NCBI RefSeq assembly: GCF_000719705.1
Contig: NZ_JOHO01000088.1
Coordinates: 1 to 18,762 of the forward strand
Reading direction: 5' to 3'
From: Streptomyces sp. NRRL S-350
Lineage (GTDB): Bacteria > Actinomycetota > Actinomycetes > Streptomycetales > Streptomycetaceae
DNA: 18,762 nucleotides
A program made the translations under genes and the position numbers. Under the pieces are notes generated by a model that saw only the letters and a program-made list of their open reading frames with translations, had not been told where the DNA came from and ran no database searches. Positions 1-7,283 of the stretch are shown piece after piece. The number at the start of each line of letters is the position of its first letter. Position 1 is the first letter of the stretch.

Positions 1-117
1 CCCACCCCCGACGCACCGGCCTCCCCCAGCCCCTCGGCCACCACCCAGAAGCCCCCGGCGAAGAAGCCGACCTCCCCCGCGACCCGGCCCCGGTCGAGTT
101 CCGCGCCGGCCGGGTGA
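1..117 (+). CDS. C-terminal tail of an unknown Pro/Ser/Thr-rich protein (partial)
   Basis: An open frame enters from the left edge and ends at TGA 115-117. The 38 visible residues are almost only Pro, Ser, Thr, Ala, Lys and Arg, which is typical of a disordered tail or linker and says nothing about function. The third codon positions are nearly all G or C, as expected for a coding frame in this genome. The stop overlaps the GTG start of the next gene by 2 bases (GTGA), which suggests translational coupling and a shared transcript. The protein's identity cannot be decided from this fragment. Confidence 0.6.
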   Translation, partial: PTPDAPASPSPSATTQKPPAKKPTSPATRPRSSSAPAG

Positions 118-1484
118 GCGCGCCACCGCCCCGGCCCGCGTACCGGCCGACGACACCGCCGCAGGGAGGCGAGAGCTTCGTGACCCACCCCGTCATGCCC
201 CGGATCGGGCGCCGCGGCCTGCGCCCGTGGTGGTGGCTCGCGCCGGCCATCGCGATCGCCCTGGTCCTGTGCGCGGTGCTGCTCCCGCACGACCCGCAGC
301 AGCCCGCCCGGGCGACCACCGCCGTCACCCCGCTGCCCGCCGCCACCGCCGGCGAGATCTGCTCCACCGCGGAGAACCGCTACCCGTCCCAGGCCGTCGA
401 CTCCGGCCGCTACCTGATCAACCCGAACGAGTGGAACGCCACCGGCGGCCTCTGCATCAGCAGCACCGGCGCCGGCACCGACTTCCGGGTCACCCGCAGC
501 GGCATCGGCCCCGCCAGCCTCACGGACCCGGACCGCGGCCCCGGCGCCTACCCGCACATCAGCACCCAGCTCCAGCCCGGCACCGGCCCGCTGCCCATCC
601 CGGTCGGCAACCTGCGGTACGCGACCAGCAGCTGGCACACCACCCAGGTCGACAGCGGCGTCTACAACGTCTCGTACGACGTCTGGTACAGCAACAGCAG
701 GACCAGCTGCTCCTTCACCGAGAGCGCCGAGCTGATGATCTGGCTGCGCGGCAACGGCAAGACCCCGTTCGGCCAACGGACCGGCGACCTCCAGGTCGGC
801 GGCACGTCCTACCGCGTGTACGAGGCGCCGAAGAAGAGCAGCCACACCCTGATCACCTACGAGACGGCGACCGGCACGACCTCCGTCACCGACCTCGACC
901 TGCGGGCCTTCACCCGCGACGCCGTCCAGCGCGGCTACGTCCCGGCCGGCTCCTACCTGTGCGCCGTCCAGGCCGGGTTCGAGATCTGGGACGGCGGCGC
1001 CGGGCTGAGCAGCGACTCGTTCTCGTTCCAGGCCGCCGCCGGGCAGCCCAGCGGCGCGATCACCTCGGCCCTGCCCGGCCTGTGCCTGGACAGCCGGGTC
1101 ACGGGCGACCCGGCCGCGGTCGGCGCCGGCACCTGCGACGGCTCGGCCCAGCAGACCTGGACCATGGGGGACGACGGCTCGATCGGCCAGTCCGGGCGCT
1201 GCGTCGAGGACCCCGCGATCGGCTTCCCCGTCCTCACCGGCTGCACCTCCCGCCCCGACCAACGGTGGCGGGTGACCCCCTCGGGGCAGCTCGCGAACCA
1301 GGACACCGGCCGCTGCATCGAGAACCCGGCGGGCGCCGCGGGCACCGCCCCGGGCGCCGCCGCAGGGGGCGTGCCAGGGGCCGGCGCGGGGGCCTCCACG
1401 GCCGGCGGCGCGGGGGCCCGGGCGCAGGTGTCGATGCGCCCCTGCGAGGCCCGTACGGCCCAGGAATGGCACCCTCCGACCTGA
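114..1484 (+). CDS. GH12-like glycoside hydrolase with C-terminal ricin-B lectin (CBM13-type) domain, signal-anchored or secreted
   Basis: Predicted extracellular beta-glucanase of the GH12 (clan GH-C jelly-roll) type. A short Pro-rich cytoplasmic N-terminus and a basic patch are followed by a hydrophobic segment at about residues 38-58 (WWWLAPAIAIALVL...), a signal peptide or signal anchor. Residues about 80-312 carry GH12 hallmarks: NEWN, a YDVWYS strand, the nucleophile motif ESAELMIWL (E206) and the acid/base motif GFEIWDGGAGL (E290). Residues about 312-456 form a ricin-type beta-trefoil with QxW-like repeats (QQTW, DQRW, AQEW), probably carbohydrate-binding. A Gly/Ala-rich insert of about 35 residues interrupts the third trefoil repeat. 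The GTG at 114 overlaps the upstream stop; GTG 180 is a serious alternative because it is preceded by GGGAGG at 164-169. The family call rests on motifs, and substrate specificity is inferred. Confidence 0.75.
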   Translation: MSAPPPRPAYRPTTPPQGGESFVTHPVMPRIGRRGLRPWWWLAPAIAIALVLCAVLLPHDPQQPARATTAVTPLPAATAGEICSTAENRYPSQAVDSGRYLINPNEWNATGGLCISSTGAGTDFRVTRSGIGPASLTDPDRGPGAYPHISTQLQPGTGPLPIPVGNLRYATSSWHTTQVDSGVYNVSYDVWYSNSRTSCSFTESAELMIWLRGNGKTPFGQRTGDLQVGGTSYRVYEAPKKSSHTLITYETATGTTSVTDLDLRAFTRDAVQRGYVPAGSYLCAVQAGFEIWDGGAGLSSDSFSFQAAAGQPSGAITSALPGLCLDSRVTGDPAAVGAGTCDGSAQQTWTMGDDGSIGQSGRCVEDPAIGFPVLTGCTSRPDQRWRVTPSGQLANQDTGRCIENPAGAAGTAPGAAAGGVPGAGAGASTAGGAGARAQVSMRPCEARTAQEWHPPT

Positions 1485-1488
1485 GCGG

Positions 1489-1509
1489 ATCACCGCGTCC
1501 CCGCGTGAT
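1489..1509 (+). terminator. Weak candidate terminator after the glycanase gene
   Basis: ATCACCGCG and CGCGTGAT can pair with a one-base bulge, starting 4 bases after the stop codon. The stem is short and has no strong T-run, so this is only a possible terminator separating the glycanase gene from the nrd promoter. Confidence 0.3.
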
Positions 1510-1536
1510 TGCCCGTGCCGCCAACCGTGCCGCGCG

Positions 1537-1583
1537 ACACAACATGTGGGGCTGCATCGGACTCGCGGCACTACATGTATGCT
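1537..1583 (+). promoter_or_regulatory. nrdAB promoter with two NrdR-like boxes
   Basis: Two 16-bp sites resembling the NrdR box (consensus ACACWATATATWGTGT) lie at 1537-1552 (ACACAACATGTGGGGC) and 1568-1583 (GCACTACATGTATGCT). Both are centred on ACATGT and their centres are 31 bp apart, about three helical turns, as described for NrdR box pairs. The second box overlaps a -10-like TATGCT (1578-1583). The -35 is poor. The predicted start of transcription, about 1590, coincides with the first helix of the riboswitch. NrdR is a nucleotide-sensing zinc/ATP-cone repressor of ribonucleotide reductase genes. Binding here is inferred from the motif pair and spacing. Confidence 0.72.
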
Positions 1584-1590
1584 CACTCCT

Positions 1591-1693
1591 GCTGTCGAAG
1601 CAGGGGAACCCGGTGCGAATCCGGGACTGCCCCGCAGCGGTGAGCGGGCGGCTCCAGGAGCCCCACCCGCCAGTCCGAGTACCTGCCGACGGC
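1591..1693 (+). ncRNA. Cobalamin (adenosyl-B12) riboswitch in the nrdAB leader
   Basis: The conserved cobalamin aptamer core is present: a hairpin CCCGG(TGCGAAT)CCGGG at 1609-1625, then ACTGCCCCGCAGCGGTGA, and the B12-box variant CAGTCCGAGTACCTGCC at 1671-1687. Closing helices are GCTGTCG 1591-1597 with CGACGGC 1687-1693 (one U-G pair), and GCAGG 1600-1604 with CCTGC 1682-1686. A variable-arm hairpin (GCGGG/CCCGC plus GGCTCC/GGAGCC) lies at 1644-1670. In S. coelicolor a B12 riboswitch is known to shut off class Ia nrdABS transcription when B12 is available for the class II enzyme, and the same logic is inferred here. The remaining leader (1694-1869) has C/G-rich segments that could form a terminator, for example CCCCTCC with GGCCGGGG around 1739-1768, but I could not fix the expression platform. 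Confidence 0.93.
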
Positions 1694-1869
1694 GTGCGCC
1701 ACGGCCCTCCCGCAGAGGCCGCGCCAGCACCAGCACCACCCCTCCGGGCCTCGCGGGCGGGCCGGGGAGACACCGTCGCGCGACGCCGCCTGCGTTCGTG
1801 CCGTGCTCCCCTGCCCCGATCGCCCGGTGCCCCCGATCACGCCGCCGATCGCCGCCAGGAGAGAGCGCC

Positions 1870-4299
1870 TTGACCACCGCTGCCTCAGCCACCCTGCCCG
1901 CCCAGGGCTCCGGTACCGCCTTCACCGACCCGAAGGTCTCCGACCCCGGCGGCGCCCTGCTGCGGCTGCTCACCGACCGCAGCGCCGACCTCCCCGAAGT
2001 CGACCCCGGCCACGTCGCCGCCGCCGCACTGCGCGGCCGCCACGCCGGCTCGGACTTCGCCGAGCTGCGCGGACTGGCCGTGGACGCCGCCGCGTCGATG
2101 ATCGCCGAGGACCCCCAGTACTCGAAGCTGGCGGCCCGCCTGCTCGCCCTGGAGATCGTCGACGAGGCGAACAGCCAGGGCTCCACGTCCTTCTCCGCCT
2201 CGATCGCCGTCGGCCACACCGAGGGCCTGATCGGCGACACCACCGCCGAGTTCGTCGCCAAGCACGCCGCCGCCCTGGACGCGCTGATCGACACCGCCGG
2301 CGACGACCGCTTCGAGTACTTCGGCCTGCGCACCGTGCAGTCCCGCTACCTGCTGCGCCACCCGATCACCCGCAAGGTGATCGAGACCCCGCAGCACTTC
2401 CTGCTCCGCGTCGCCTGTGGCCTGGCGGTCGGCGACAACGAGCAGTCCGTGCGCGAAGTCGCCGAGCTGTACGGCCTGATGAGCCGCCTGGAGTACCTGA
2501 CCTCCTCGCCGACGCTCTTCAACTCCGGCACCCGGCACCCGCAGATGTCGAGCTGCTACCTGCTCGACTCCCCCCTGGACAACCTGGACTCGATCTACAA
2601 CCGCTACGCGCAGATCGCCCGCCTGTCCAAGCACGCCGGCGGCATCGGCCTGTCCTACTCGCGCATCCGCTCGCGCGGCAGCCTCATCCGCGGCACCAAC
2701 GGCAAGTCCAACGGCATCGTGCCGTTCCTGCGCACCCTCGACTCCTCGGTCGCCGCCGTCAACCAGGGCGGCCGCCGCAAGGGCGCGGCCTGCGTCTACC
2801 TGGAGACCTGGCACGCCGACATCGAGGAGTTCCTGGAGCTCCGCGACAACACCGGCGAAGAGGCCCGGCGCACCCACAACCTCAACCTGGCGCACTGGAT
2901 CCCGGACGAGTTCATGCGCCGGGTCAACGCCAACCAGGACTGGTCGCTGTTCTCCCCGGCCGACGTGCCCGAGCTGGTCGACCTGTGGGGCGCCGACTTC
3001 GACGAGGCCTACCGCAAGGCCGAACTGGCCGGCAAGGCCGTGCGCACCATCCCCGCGCAGACCCTGTACGCCCGCATGATGCGCACCCTCGCGCAGACCG
3101 GCAACGGCTGGATGACCTTCAAGGACGCCTCCAACCGCGCCGCCAACCAGACCGCGCTGCCCGGCCGCACGGTGCACTCCTCCAACCTGTGCACCGAGAT
3201 CCTGGAGGTCACGGACGACTCCGAGACCGCCGTCTGCAACCTCGGCTCGGTCAACCTCGGCGCGCACGTCGCCGCGGGAGCCTCCGCCGACGACCTGCTC
3301 GGCGCCATGGACTGGGACCGGCTGGACGCCACCGTGCGCACCGCCGTCACCTTCCTCGACCGCGTCGTGGACATCAACTTCTACCCGACCACCGAGGCCG
3401 GCACCTCCAACTCCCGCTGGCGCCCGGTCGGCCTCGGCGTGATGGGCCTCCAGGACGTCTTCTTCAAGCTGCGCCTGGACTTCGACTCCGCCGCGGCCAA
3501 GCAGCTGTCCACGATGATCGCCGAGCGCATCATGCTCACCGCCTACGAGCGCTCCGCCGACCTGGCCGAGCAGCTCGGCCGCCACGAGGCGTACGCCGAG
3601 ACCCGCGCCGCCCGCGGCGAGCTGCACATCGACCACTTCGAGGGGGCCGCCCCGCAGTGGGCCGACCGCTGGACGGCCCTGCGCGCCCGCATCGCCGAGA
3701 CCGGCCTGCGCAACTCGCTGCTGCTCGCGATCGCCCCGACCGCGACCATCGCCTCGATCGCCGGCGTGTACGAGTGCATCGAGCCGCAGGTCTCCAACCT
3801 GTTCAAGCGCGAGACGCTGAGCGGCGAGTTCCTGCAGGTCAACCCCTACCTGGTGCGCGAGCTCAAGGAACTCGGCGTCTGGGACCAGAAGACCCGCGAC
3901 TCGCTGCGCGACGCCAACGGCTCGGTGCAGGAGCTGAACTGGCTGCCCGCCGAGGTCCGTTCGCTCTACCGCACCGCGTGGGAGCTGCCGCAGCGCGCGC
4001 TCATCGACCTCGCCGCGGCCCGCATGCCGTACCTCGACCAGAGCCAGTCGCTGAACCTGTTCATGGCCGCGCCGACCATCGGCAAGCTCAGCTCGATGTA
4101 CGCGTACGCGTGGAAGGTCGGTCTGAAGACCACCTACTACCTGCGCTCGCGCCCGGCGACCCGGATCGCCCAGGCCGCGTCCGGCACCGCCCGCGCCGCC
4201 GTCCCGGTGCCGGTCGACACCCCGACCCTCACGCCGGAGGAGGAGGCCGCGCTGGCCTGCTCCCTGGAGAACCCCGAGTCCTGCGAGGCCTGCCAGTGA
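1870..4299 (+). CDS. nrdA: Ribonucleoside-diphosphate reductase class Ia, alpha (large) subunit
   Basis: Reduces ribonucleoside diphosphates to deoxyribonucleotides in the cytoplasm, together with the radical subunit NrdB. The start is TTG 1870, preceded by AGGAGAG at 1857-1863; frames opening further upstream would run through the riboswitch. The 809-aa protein carries the catalytic residues in family order: C229 (SSCYLLDSPLDN) and C456 (VCNLGSVNL) as the active-site disulfide pair, N439/C441/E443 (NLCTEI) including the thiyl radical cysteine, Y756-Y757 (TTYYLRSR) for radical transfer, and the C-terminal shuttle cysteines C805 and C808 (CEACQ). The helical end of an ATP-cone can be aligned at about residues 30-90, but the nucleotide-binding hairpin (VxKRDG-type) is not visible. 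The gene overlaps nrdB by 4 bases. Expression is probably under NrdR and B12-riboswitch control. Confidence 0.96.
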   Translation: MTTAASATLPAQGSGTAFTDPKVSDPGGALLRLLTDRSADLPEVDPGHVAAAALRGRHAGSDFAELRGLAVDAAASMIAEDPQYSKLAARLLALEIVDEANSQGSTSFSASIAVGHTEGLIGDTTAEFVAKHAAALDALIDTAGDDRFEYFGLRTVQSRYLLRHPITRKVIETPQHFLLRVACGLAVGDNEQSVREVAELYGLMSRLEYLTSSPTLFNSGTRHPQMSSCYLLDSPLDNLDSIYNRYAQIARLSKHAGGIGLSYSRIRSRGSLIRGTNGKSNGIVPFLRTLDSSVAAVNQGGRRKGAACVYLETWHADIEEFLELRDNTGEEARRTHNLNLAHWIPDEFMRRVNANQDWSLFSPADVPELVDLWGADFDEAYRKAELAGKAVRTIPAQTLYARMMRTLAQTGNGWMTFKDASNRAANQTALPGRTVHSSNLCTEILEVTDDSETAVCNLGSVNLGAHVAAGASADDLLGAMDWDRLDATVRTAVTFLDRVVDINFYPTTEAGTSNSRWRPVGLGVMGLQDVFFKLRLDFDSAAAKQLSTMIAERIMLTAYERSADLAEQLGRHEAYAETRAARGELHIDHFEGAAPQWADRWTALRARIAETGLRNSLLLAIAPTATIASIAGVYECIEPQVSNLFKRETLSGEFLQVNPYLVRELKELGVWDQKTRDSLRDANGSVQELNWLPAEVRSLYRTAWELPQRALIDLAAARMPYLDQSQSLNLFMAAPTIGKLSSMYAYAWKVGLKTTYYLRSRPATRIAQAASGTARAAVPVPVDTPTLTPEEEAALACSLENPESCEACQ

Positions 4300-5315
4300 G
4301 CACCCCCGAAGACCGCAAGATGCTGCTCGACCCCGGCTTCGAGCTGACCCTGCGCCCCATGCGCTACCCGTCGTTCTACGACCGGTACCGCGACGCGATC
4401 AAGAACACCTGGACCGTCGAGGAGGTGGACCTGCACTCCGACGTCGCCGACCTGGCGAAGCTCAGCGAGGGCGAGCGCCACCTGATCGGCCGCCTGGTCG
4501 CCTTCTTCGCGACGGGCGACTCGATCGTCGCCAACAACGTGGTGCTGAGCCTCTACAAGCACATCAACTCGCCGGAGGCGCGGCTGTACCTCTCGCGCCA
4601 GCTGTTCGAAGAGGCCGTGCACGTCCAGTTCTACCTGACGCTGCTGGACACCTACCTTCCGGACCCGGAGGACCGCAACGCGGCCTTCGCCGCGGTGGAG
4701 AACATCCCCTCCATCCACCAGAAGGCCCAGTTCTGCTTCAAGTACATGAACGCGGTCGACCACATCGACTCGCTGCAGACGAAGGAGGACAGGCGGGCGT
4801 TCCTGCTCAACCTGATCTGCTTCGCGGCGTGCGTCGAGGGCCTGTTCTTCTACGGCGCGTTCGCGTACGTGTACTGGTTCCGGTCGCGCGGACTGCTGCA
4901 CGGCCTGGCCACCGGCACCAACTGGGTGTTCCGCGACGAGTCCATGCACATGGACTTCGCGATGTCGGTCGTCGACACCGTGCGCGAGGAGGAGCCCGAC
5001 CTCTTCGACGACGAGATGGCCAAGCAGGTCACCGAGATGCTGGAGGAGGCCGTCGAAGCCGAGCTCCAGTTCGCCCGGGACCTGTGCGGTGACGGCCTCG
5101 CCGGCATGAACACCGACTCGATGCGCCAGTACCTGGAGGCCGTGGCGGACCAGCGCCTGGCCCGCCTGGGCATGCCGATCCGCTACGGGTCCACCAACCC
5201 GTTCGGTTTCATGGAGCTCCAGAACGTCCAGGAGCTGACCAACTTCTTCGAGCGCCGGGTGTCGGCGTACCAGGTCGCGGTCGAGGGTTCGGTCTCCTTC
5301 GACGACGACTTCTGA
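4296..5315 (+). CDS. nrdB: Ribonucleoside-diphosphate reductase class Ia, beta (radical) subunit
   Basis: The di-iron/tyrosyl-radical subunit that supplies the radical to NrdA. The 339-aa ferritin-like protein retains the full ligand set: D75 (FATGDSIV), E106 and H109 (EEAVHVQFY), E181 (CVEGLFFYG), and E215/H218 (RDESMHMDF). The radical tyrosine Y113 lies four residues after H109, the spacing of E. coli Y122. The C-terminus ends in a short acidic, flexible tail (SFDDDF), as expected for docking to the large subunit. GTG 4296 overlaps the nrdA stop (GTGA) and has GAGG at 4285-4288 upstream, so the two genes are translationally coupled. A strong hairpin follows 15 bases after the stop, making this the last gene of the operon. 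Confidence 0.96.
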   Translation: MSTPEDRKMLLDPGFELTLRPMRYPSFYDRYRDAIKNTWTVEEVDLHSDVADLAKLSEGERHLIGRLVAFFATGDSIVANNVVLSLYKHINSPEARLYLSRQLFEEAVHVQFYLTLLDTYLPDPEDRNAAFAAVENIPSIHQKAQFCFKYMNAVDHIDSLQTKEDRRAFLLNLICFAACVEGLFFYGAFAYVYWFRSRGLLHGLATGTNWVFRDESMHMDFAMSVVDTVREEEPDLFDDEMAKQVTEMLEEAVEAELQFARDLCGDGLAGMNTDSMRQYLEAVADQRLARLGMPIRYGSTNPFGFMELQNVQELTNFFERRVSAYQVAVEGSVSFDDDF

Positions 5316-5330
5316 GTCGATATCGTCCAG

Positions 5331-5369
5331 CGGACAGCGGAGCCGCCGTCACGGCGGCTCCGCTGTCCG
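5331..5369 (+). terminator. Strong hairpin terminator of the nrdAB operon
   Basis: A perfect inverted repeat with 19-nt arms (5331-5349 and 5351-5369, beginning CGGACAGCGGAG) starts 15 bases after the nrdB stop. There is no T-run, which is normal for very GC-rich actinomycete terminators. It separates nrdAB from the following hypothetical gene. Confidence 0.88.
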
Positions 5370-5397
5370 GAATCCGGTGTTCAGGAGTAGCCCAGGC

Positions 5398-5874
5398 ATG
5401 CCCAAGCTCCAACAGCGTCTGATGGACGGCCCCTTCGGGCCGATCCGGATCAGCCACGACCGCTGGCCGTCCGTCATCGCCCACGTGCAGGGGGCGGGGA
5501 TGCCCACCGTCACGGTCGTGCCGGACCGCGACCACGGCGCGATGAACATCAACGGGCACCCCGTCCCGACCAGCCGGGCGCGCAACCGCACCCGCACCGC
5601 CGTCGTCGGCGACCGCACCTACGAGCTGCGGCCCACCAGCCTGCGCCGGGCCGAACTGCGACGCAACGGCACCCTCATCGCCCACGCCCGCGGCACGTTC
5701 CGGTCGTACGGCCCGGGGAACGGCATCCCCGGCCTCGACGCCCGGGTGAACTGGTCCCAGGGCATCGACCCCACCGACGTGGCGGTCGGCCAGGGCATGG
5801 TCCTCGCCTTCGGCGCCGGCGCCCCGGGTGCCTTCCTCCGGACCGTCTTCTTCTGGGTCGACAACCTCAGCTGA
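5398..5874 (+). CDS. Hypothetical protein (158 aa)
   Basis: I do not recognise a family. ATG 5398 is preceded by AGGAG at 5383-5387; the frame could open at GTG 5377, but that start would put the SD inside the gene. The protein is soluble, with no signal peptide or membrane segment. It is rich in short beta-like stretches (IRISHDRWPSVIAHVQG, TVTVVPD, TYELRPTSLRRAELRRNG) and ends in a hydrophobic stretch, VLAFGAGAPGAFLRTVFFWVDNL. The pattern suggests a small all-beta fold, but that is inference. It lies 82 bp after nrdB, behind a strong terminator, so it probably has its own promoter. It faces the flavodoxin gene convergently. It is not the AraC-like NrdS known downstream of nrdB in S. coelicolor. 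Confidence 0.75.
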   Translation: MPKLQQRLMDGPFGPIRISHDRWPSVIAHVQGAGMPTVTVVPDRDHGAMNINGHPVPTSRARNRTRTAVVGDRTYELRPTSLRRAELRRNGTLIAHARGTFRSYGPGNGIPGLDARVNWSQGIDPTDVAVGQGMVLAFGAGAPGAFLRTVFFWVDNLS

Positions 5875-5886
5875 GCGAACAGCGGC

Positions 5887-5959
5887 GCCCCGCCCGGCCA
5901 CCGCCCGCGCGGGGCAGCCGCAGCCCCAACGCCCGGCAGGAGAAGCGCAGTTGCGTTTC
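5887..5959. terminator. Candidate bidirectional terminator between convergent genes
   Basis: Two hairpins lie in the gap between the convergent hypothetical and flavodoxin genes. GCCCCGC (5887-5893) pairs with GCGGGGC (5909-5915). GAAGCGCA (5942-5949) pairs with TGCGTTTC (5952-5959) with one G-U pair, the 3' arm containing a TTT run. Either could end transcription from one or both sides. Confidence 0.5.
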
Positions 5960-5964
5960 CCCGC

Positions 5965-6441
5965 TCACCGCCCGCCGCCGGCACCACGGGCCGCCAGCCC
6001 CTCGGCGAAGGCACGCGCCGCCGCCAGGTCACCGCCGTCGGGCCGCGTCCGGTTGATGCCGCCGACGAGCTTGAAGGGCAGCCAGGTGTCGAAGCCCCGG
6101 CAGGAGAAGGTGCCGGTCACCTCGAAGCCCTTTCCTTCGAGCTGCCGCACGAGCGGCCGGGTGAAGGGCCGGAGCCGCCGTTCCGGCAGCCCGCTGGTGG
6201 CGAACACGAACGCCCGGCCGCCCCGCCCCGCCGGAACCGAGCGGACGAAGTCCCGCAGCCGCGGGTGGAACCGGCCGGTGAAGATCCCCGATCCGAACCC
6301 CACCAGGTCGTAGTCGGCCAGCTCCGCCGGGTCGATCCGTTCCGGCTCGACGACCTCGGCCGCGAGCACCCGGCCCATGACCTCGGCGATCCTGCGGGTG
6401 TTGCCGTGGGACACCGACGCACACACCATGACGGCCTTCAT
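5965..6441 (-). CDS. Flavodoxin-family protein (FMN-binding)
   Basis: A 158-aa protein with a flavodoxin-like fold, probably a small FMN electron carrier or NAD(P)H:quinone-type reductase domain in the cytoplasm. The N-terminal strand and phosphate loop MKAVMVCASVSHGNTRRIAE fits the T/SxTGNT-type FMN phosphate site. YDLVGFGSGIFTGRFHP corresponds to the second flavin-contacting loop, and a third strand/loop follows at about residues 76-85 (RAFVFATSG). The family is usually 140-180 aa, so this looks complete. ATG 6441 is preceded by GGAAGGAG on the minus strand, a good SD. The redox partner is unknown. The gene is not in an obvious operon: a strong terminator for the upstream def gene lies between them. 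Confidence 0.85.
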   Translation of the reverse strand: MKAVMVCASVSHGNTRRIAEVMGRVLAAEVVEPERIDPAELADYDLVGFGSGIFTGRFHPRLRDFVRSVPAGRGGRAFVFATSGLPERRLRPFTRPLVRQLEGKGFEVTGTFSCRGFDTWLPFKLVGGINRTRPDGGDLAAARAFAEGLAARGAGGGR

Positions 6442-6519
6442 TGCGGTTCTCCTTCCGTTCGGTCACTCCGACAGGGGGACCGGACAGGGCGGGAGAACGT
6501 GACATCGCCGGCCGGGAAC

Positions 6520-6558
6520 GCCGAAGGCCGGCCGGGGCAGGCCCGGCCGGCCTTCGGC
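6520..6558 (-). terminator. Hairpin terminator downstream of peptide deformylase gene
   Basis: A perfect 17-bp stem (6520-6536 with 6542-6558, arm beginning GCCGAAGGCCGG) has a 5-base loop. It lies 16 bases beyond the deformylase stop on the minus strand and upstream of the flavodoxin promoter region, so it should insulate the two minus-strand genes. Confidence 0.85.
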
Positions 6559-6574
6559 AACCACCGCTGCGCCG

Positions 6575-7237
6575 CTACTCGTTGGGCACGGTGGCGTACT
6601 TCGGGGTGCCCTCGGCCATCTGCTTCAGCGCGTCCTTGCGGTCGCGCTTGGACAGCTTGTCGATGTAGAGCGTGCCGTACAGGTGGTCGGTCTCGTGCTG
6701 CAGGCAGCGGGCGAAGAAGCCGGTGCCCTCGACGCGGATCGGCTCGCCGTCCTTGTCGACGCCGGTCACCGCGGCGTAGTCCGGGCGCGGCAGCTCGGCG
6801 TACGCGGTCGGGACGGACAGGCAGCCCTCGTTCCCGTCGTCCAGGACGCGGCGGCGGTCGGCCGGGTACTCCTCCAGGACCGGGTTGATCACGTGGCCGA
6901 TGTGGCGCACGCCCTCGTCGTCCGGGCAGTCGTAGACGAAGACCTTGAGGTCCACGCCGATCTGGTTGGCGGCCAGGCCCACGCCCTCGGCGGCGTACAT
7001 CGACTGGAACATGTCGTCGATCAGGGCGGAGAGTTCGCCGTCGAAGGCGGTGACGTCCTTGACCTCGCGGTGCAGGACCGGGTTGCCGACGACGGTGATC
7101 GGACGGGCGGTGCCCTTGGTGAGGTCGGGCTCCTCTCCGATCACCTTGACGGGAGCCTCGGGCGCTGCCCCCTCCACGTCGTGCTCGTGCTGGTGCTGCT
7201 CGGCCTGCTCCGCCATGTCTTCGTCTTCCGCTTCCAT
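6575..7237 (-). CDS. def: Peptide deformylase with acidic/His-rich N-terminal extension
   Basis: Removes the formyl group from the N-terminal methionine of nascent proteins; cytoplasmic, at the ribosome exit. All three deformylase motifs are present in the 220-aa protein: [10 protein letters not shown] (85-94), EGCLSVP (137-143, metal ligand C139) and QHETDHLYG (180-188, ligands H181 and H185, catalytic E182). The first 45 residues are an acidic, Gln/His-rich extension ([11 protein letters not shown]) that is not part of the catalytic fold, so the protein is longer than the usual 165-190 aa. The ATG at 7237 has no clear SD; the ATG of residue 8 (7216) is an alternative. It is a single-gene unit with its own terminator. 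Confidence 0.95.
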   Translation of the reverse strand: MEAEDEDMAEQAEQHQHEHDVEGAAPEAPVKVIGEEPDLTKGTARPITVVGNPVLHREVKDVTAFDGELSALIDDMFQSMYAAEGVGLAANQIGVDLKVFVYDCPDDEGVRHIGHVINPVLEEYPADRRRVLDDGNEGCLSVPTAYAELPRPDYAAVTGVDKDGEPIRVEGTGFFARCLQHETDHLYGTLYIDKLSKRDRKDALKQMAEGTPKYATVPNE

Positions 7238-7283
7238 AGGTCTACGCGTACCCGACCAGGGTACTCAGCGGCACTCGGCGGGC

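Noticed and set aside
1546..1869. Upstream extension of the nrdA frame to ATG 1546
   Set aside because: It runs through the NrdR box, -10 and riboswitch and has no homologous sequence; TTG 1870 has a good SD.
1885..3636. Long minus-strand open frame opposite nrdA
   Set aside because: Repetitive Gly/Val/Ala/Gln-rich shadow of a gene with all ribonucleotide reductase residues.
1803..4295. Upstream part of the frame that ends as nrdB
   Set aside because: It overlaps nrdA in another frame and is Arg/Pro-rich; only the part from GTG 4296 encodes NrdB.
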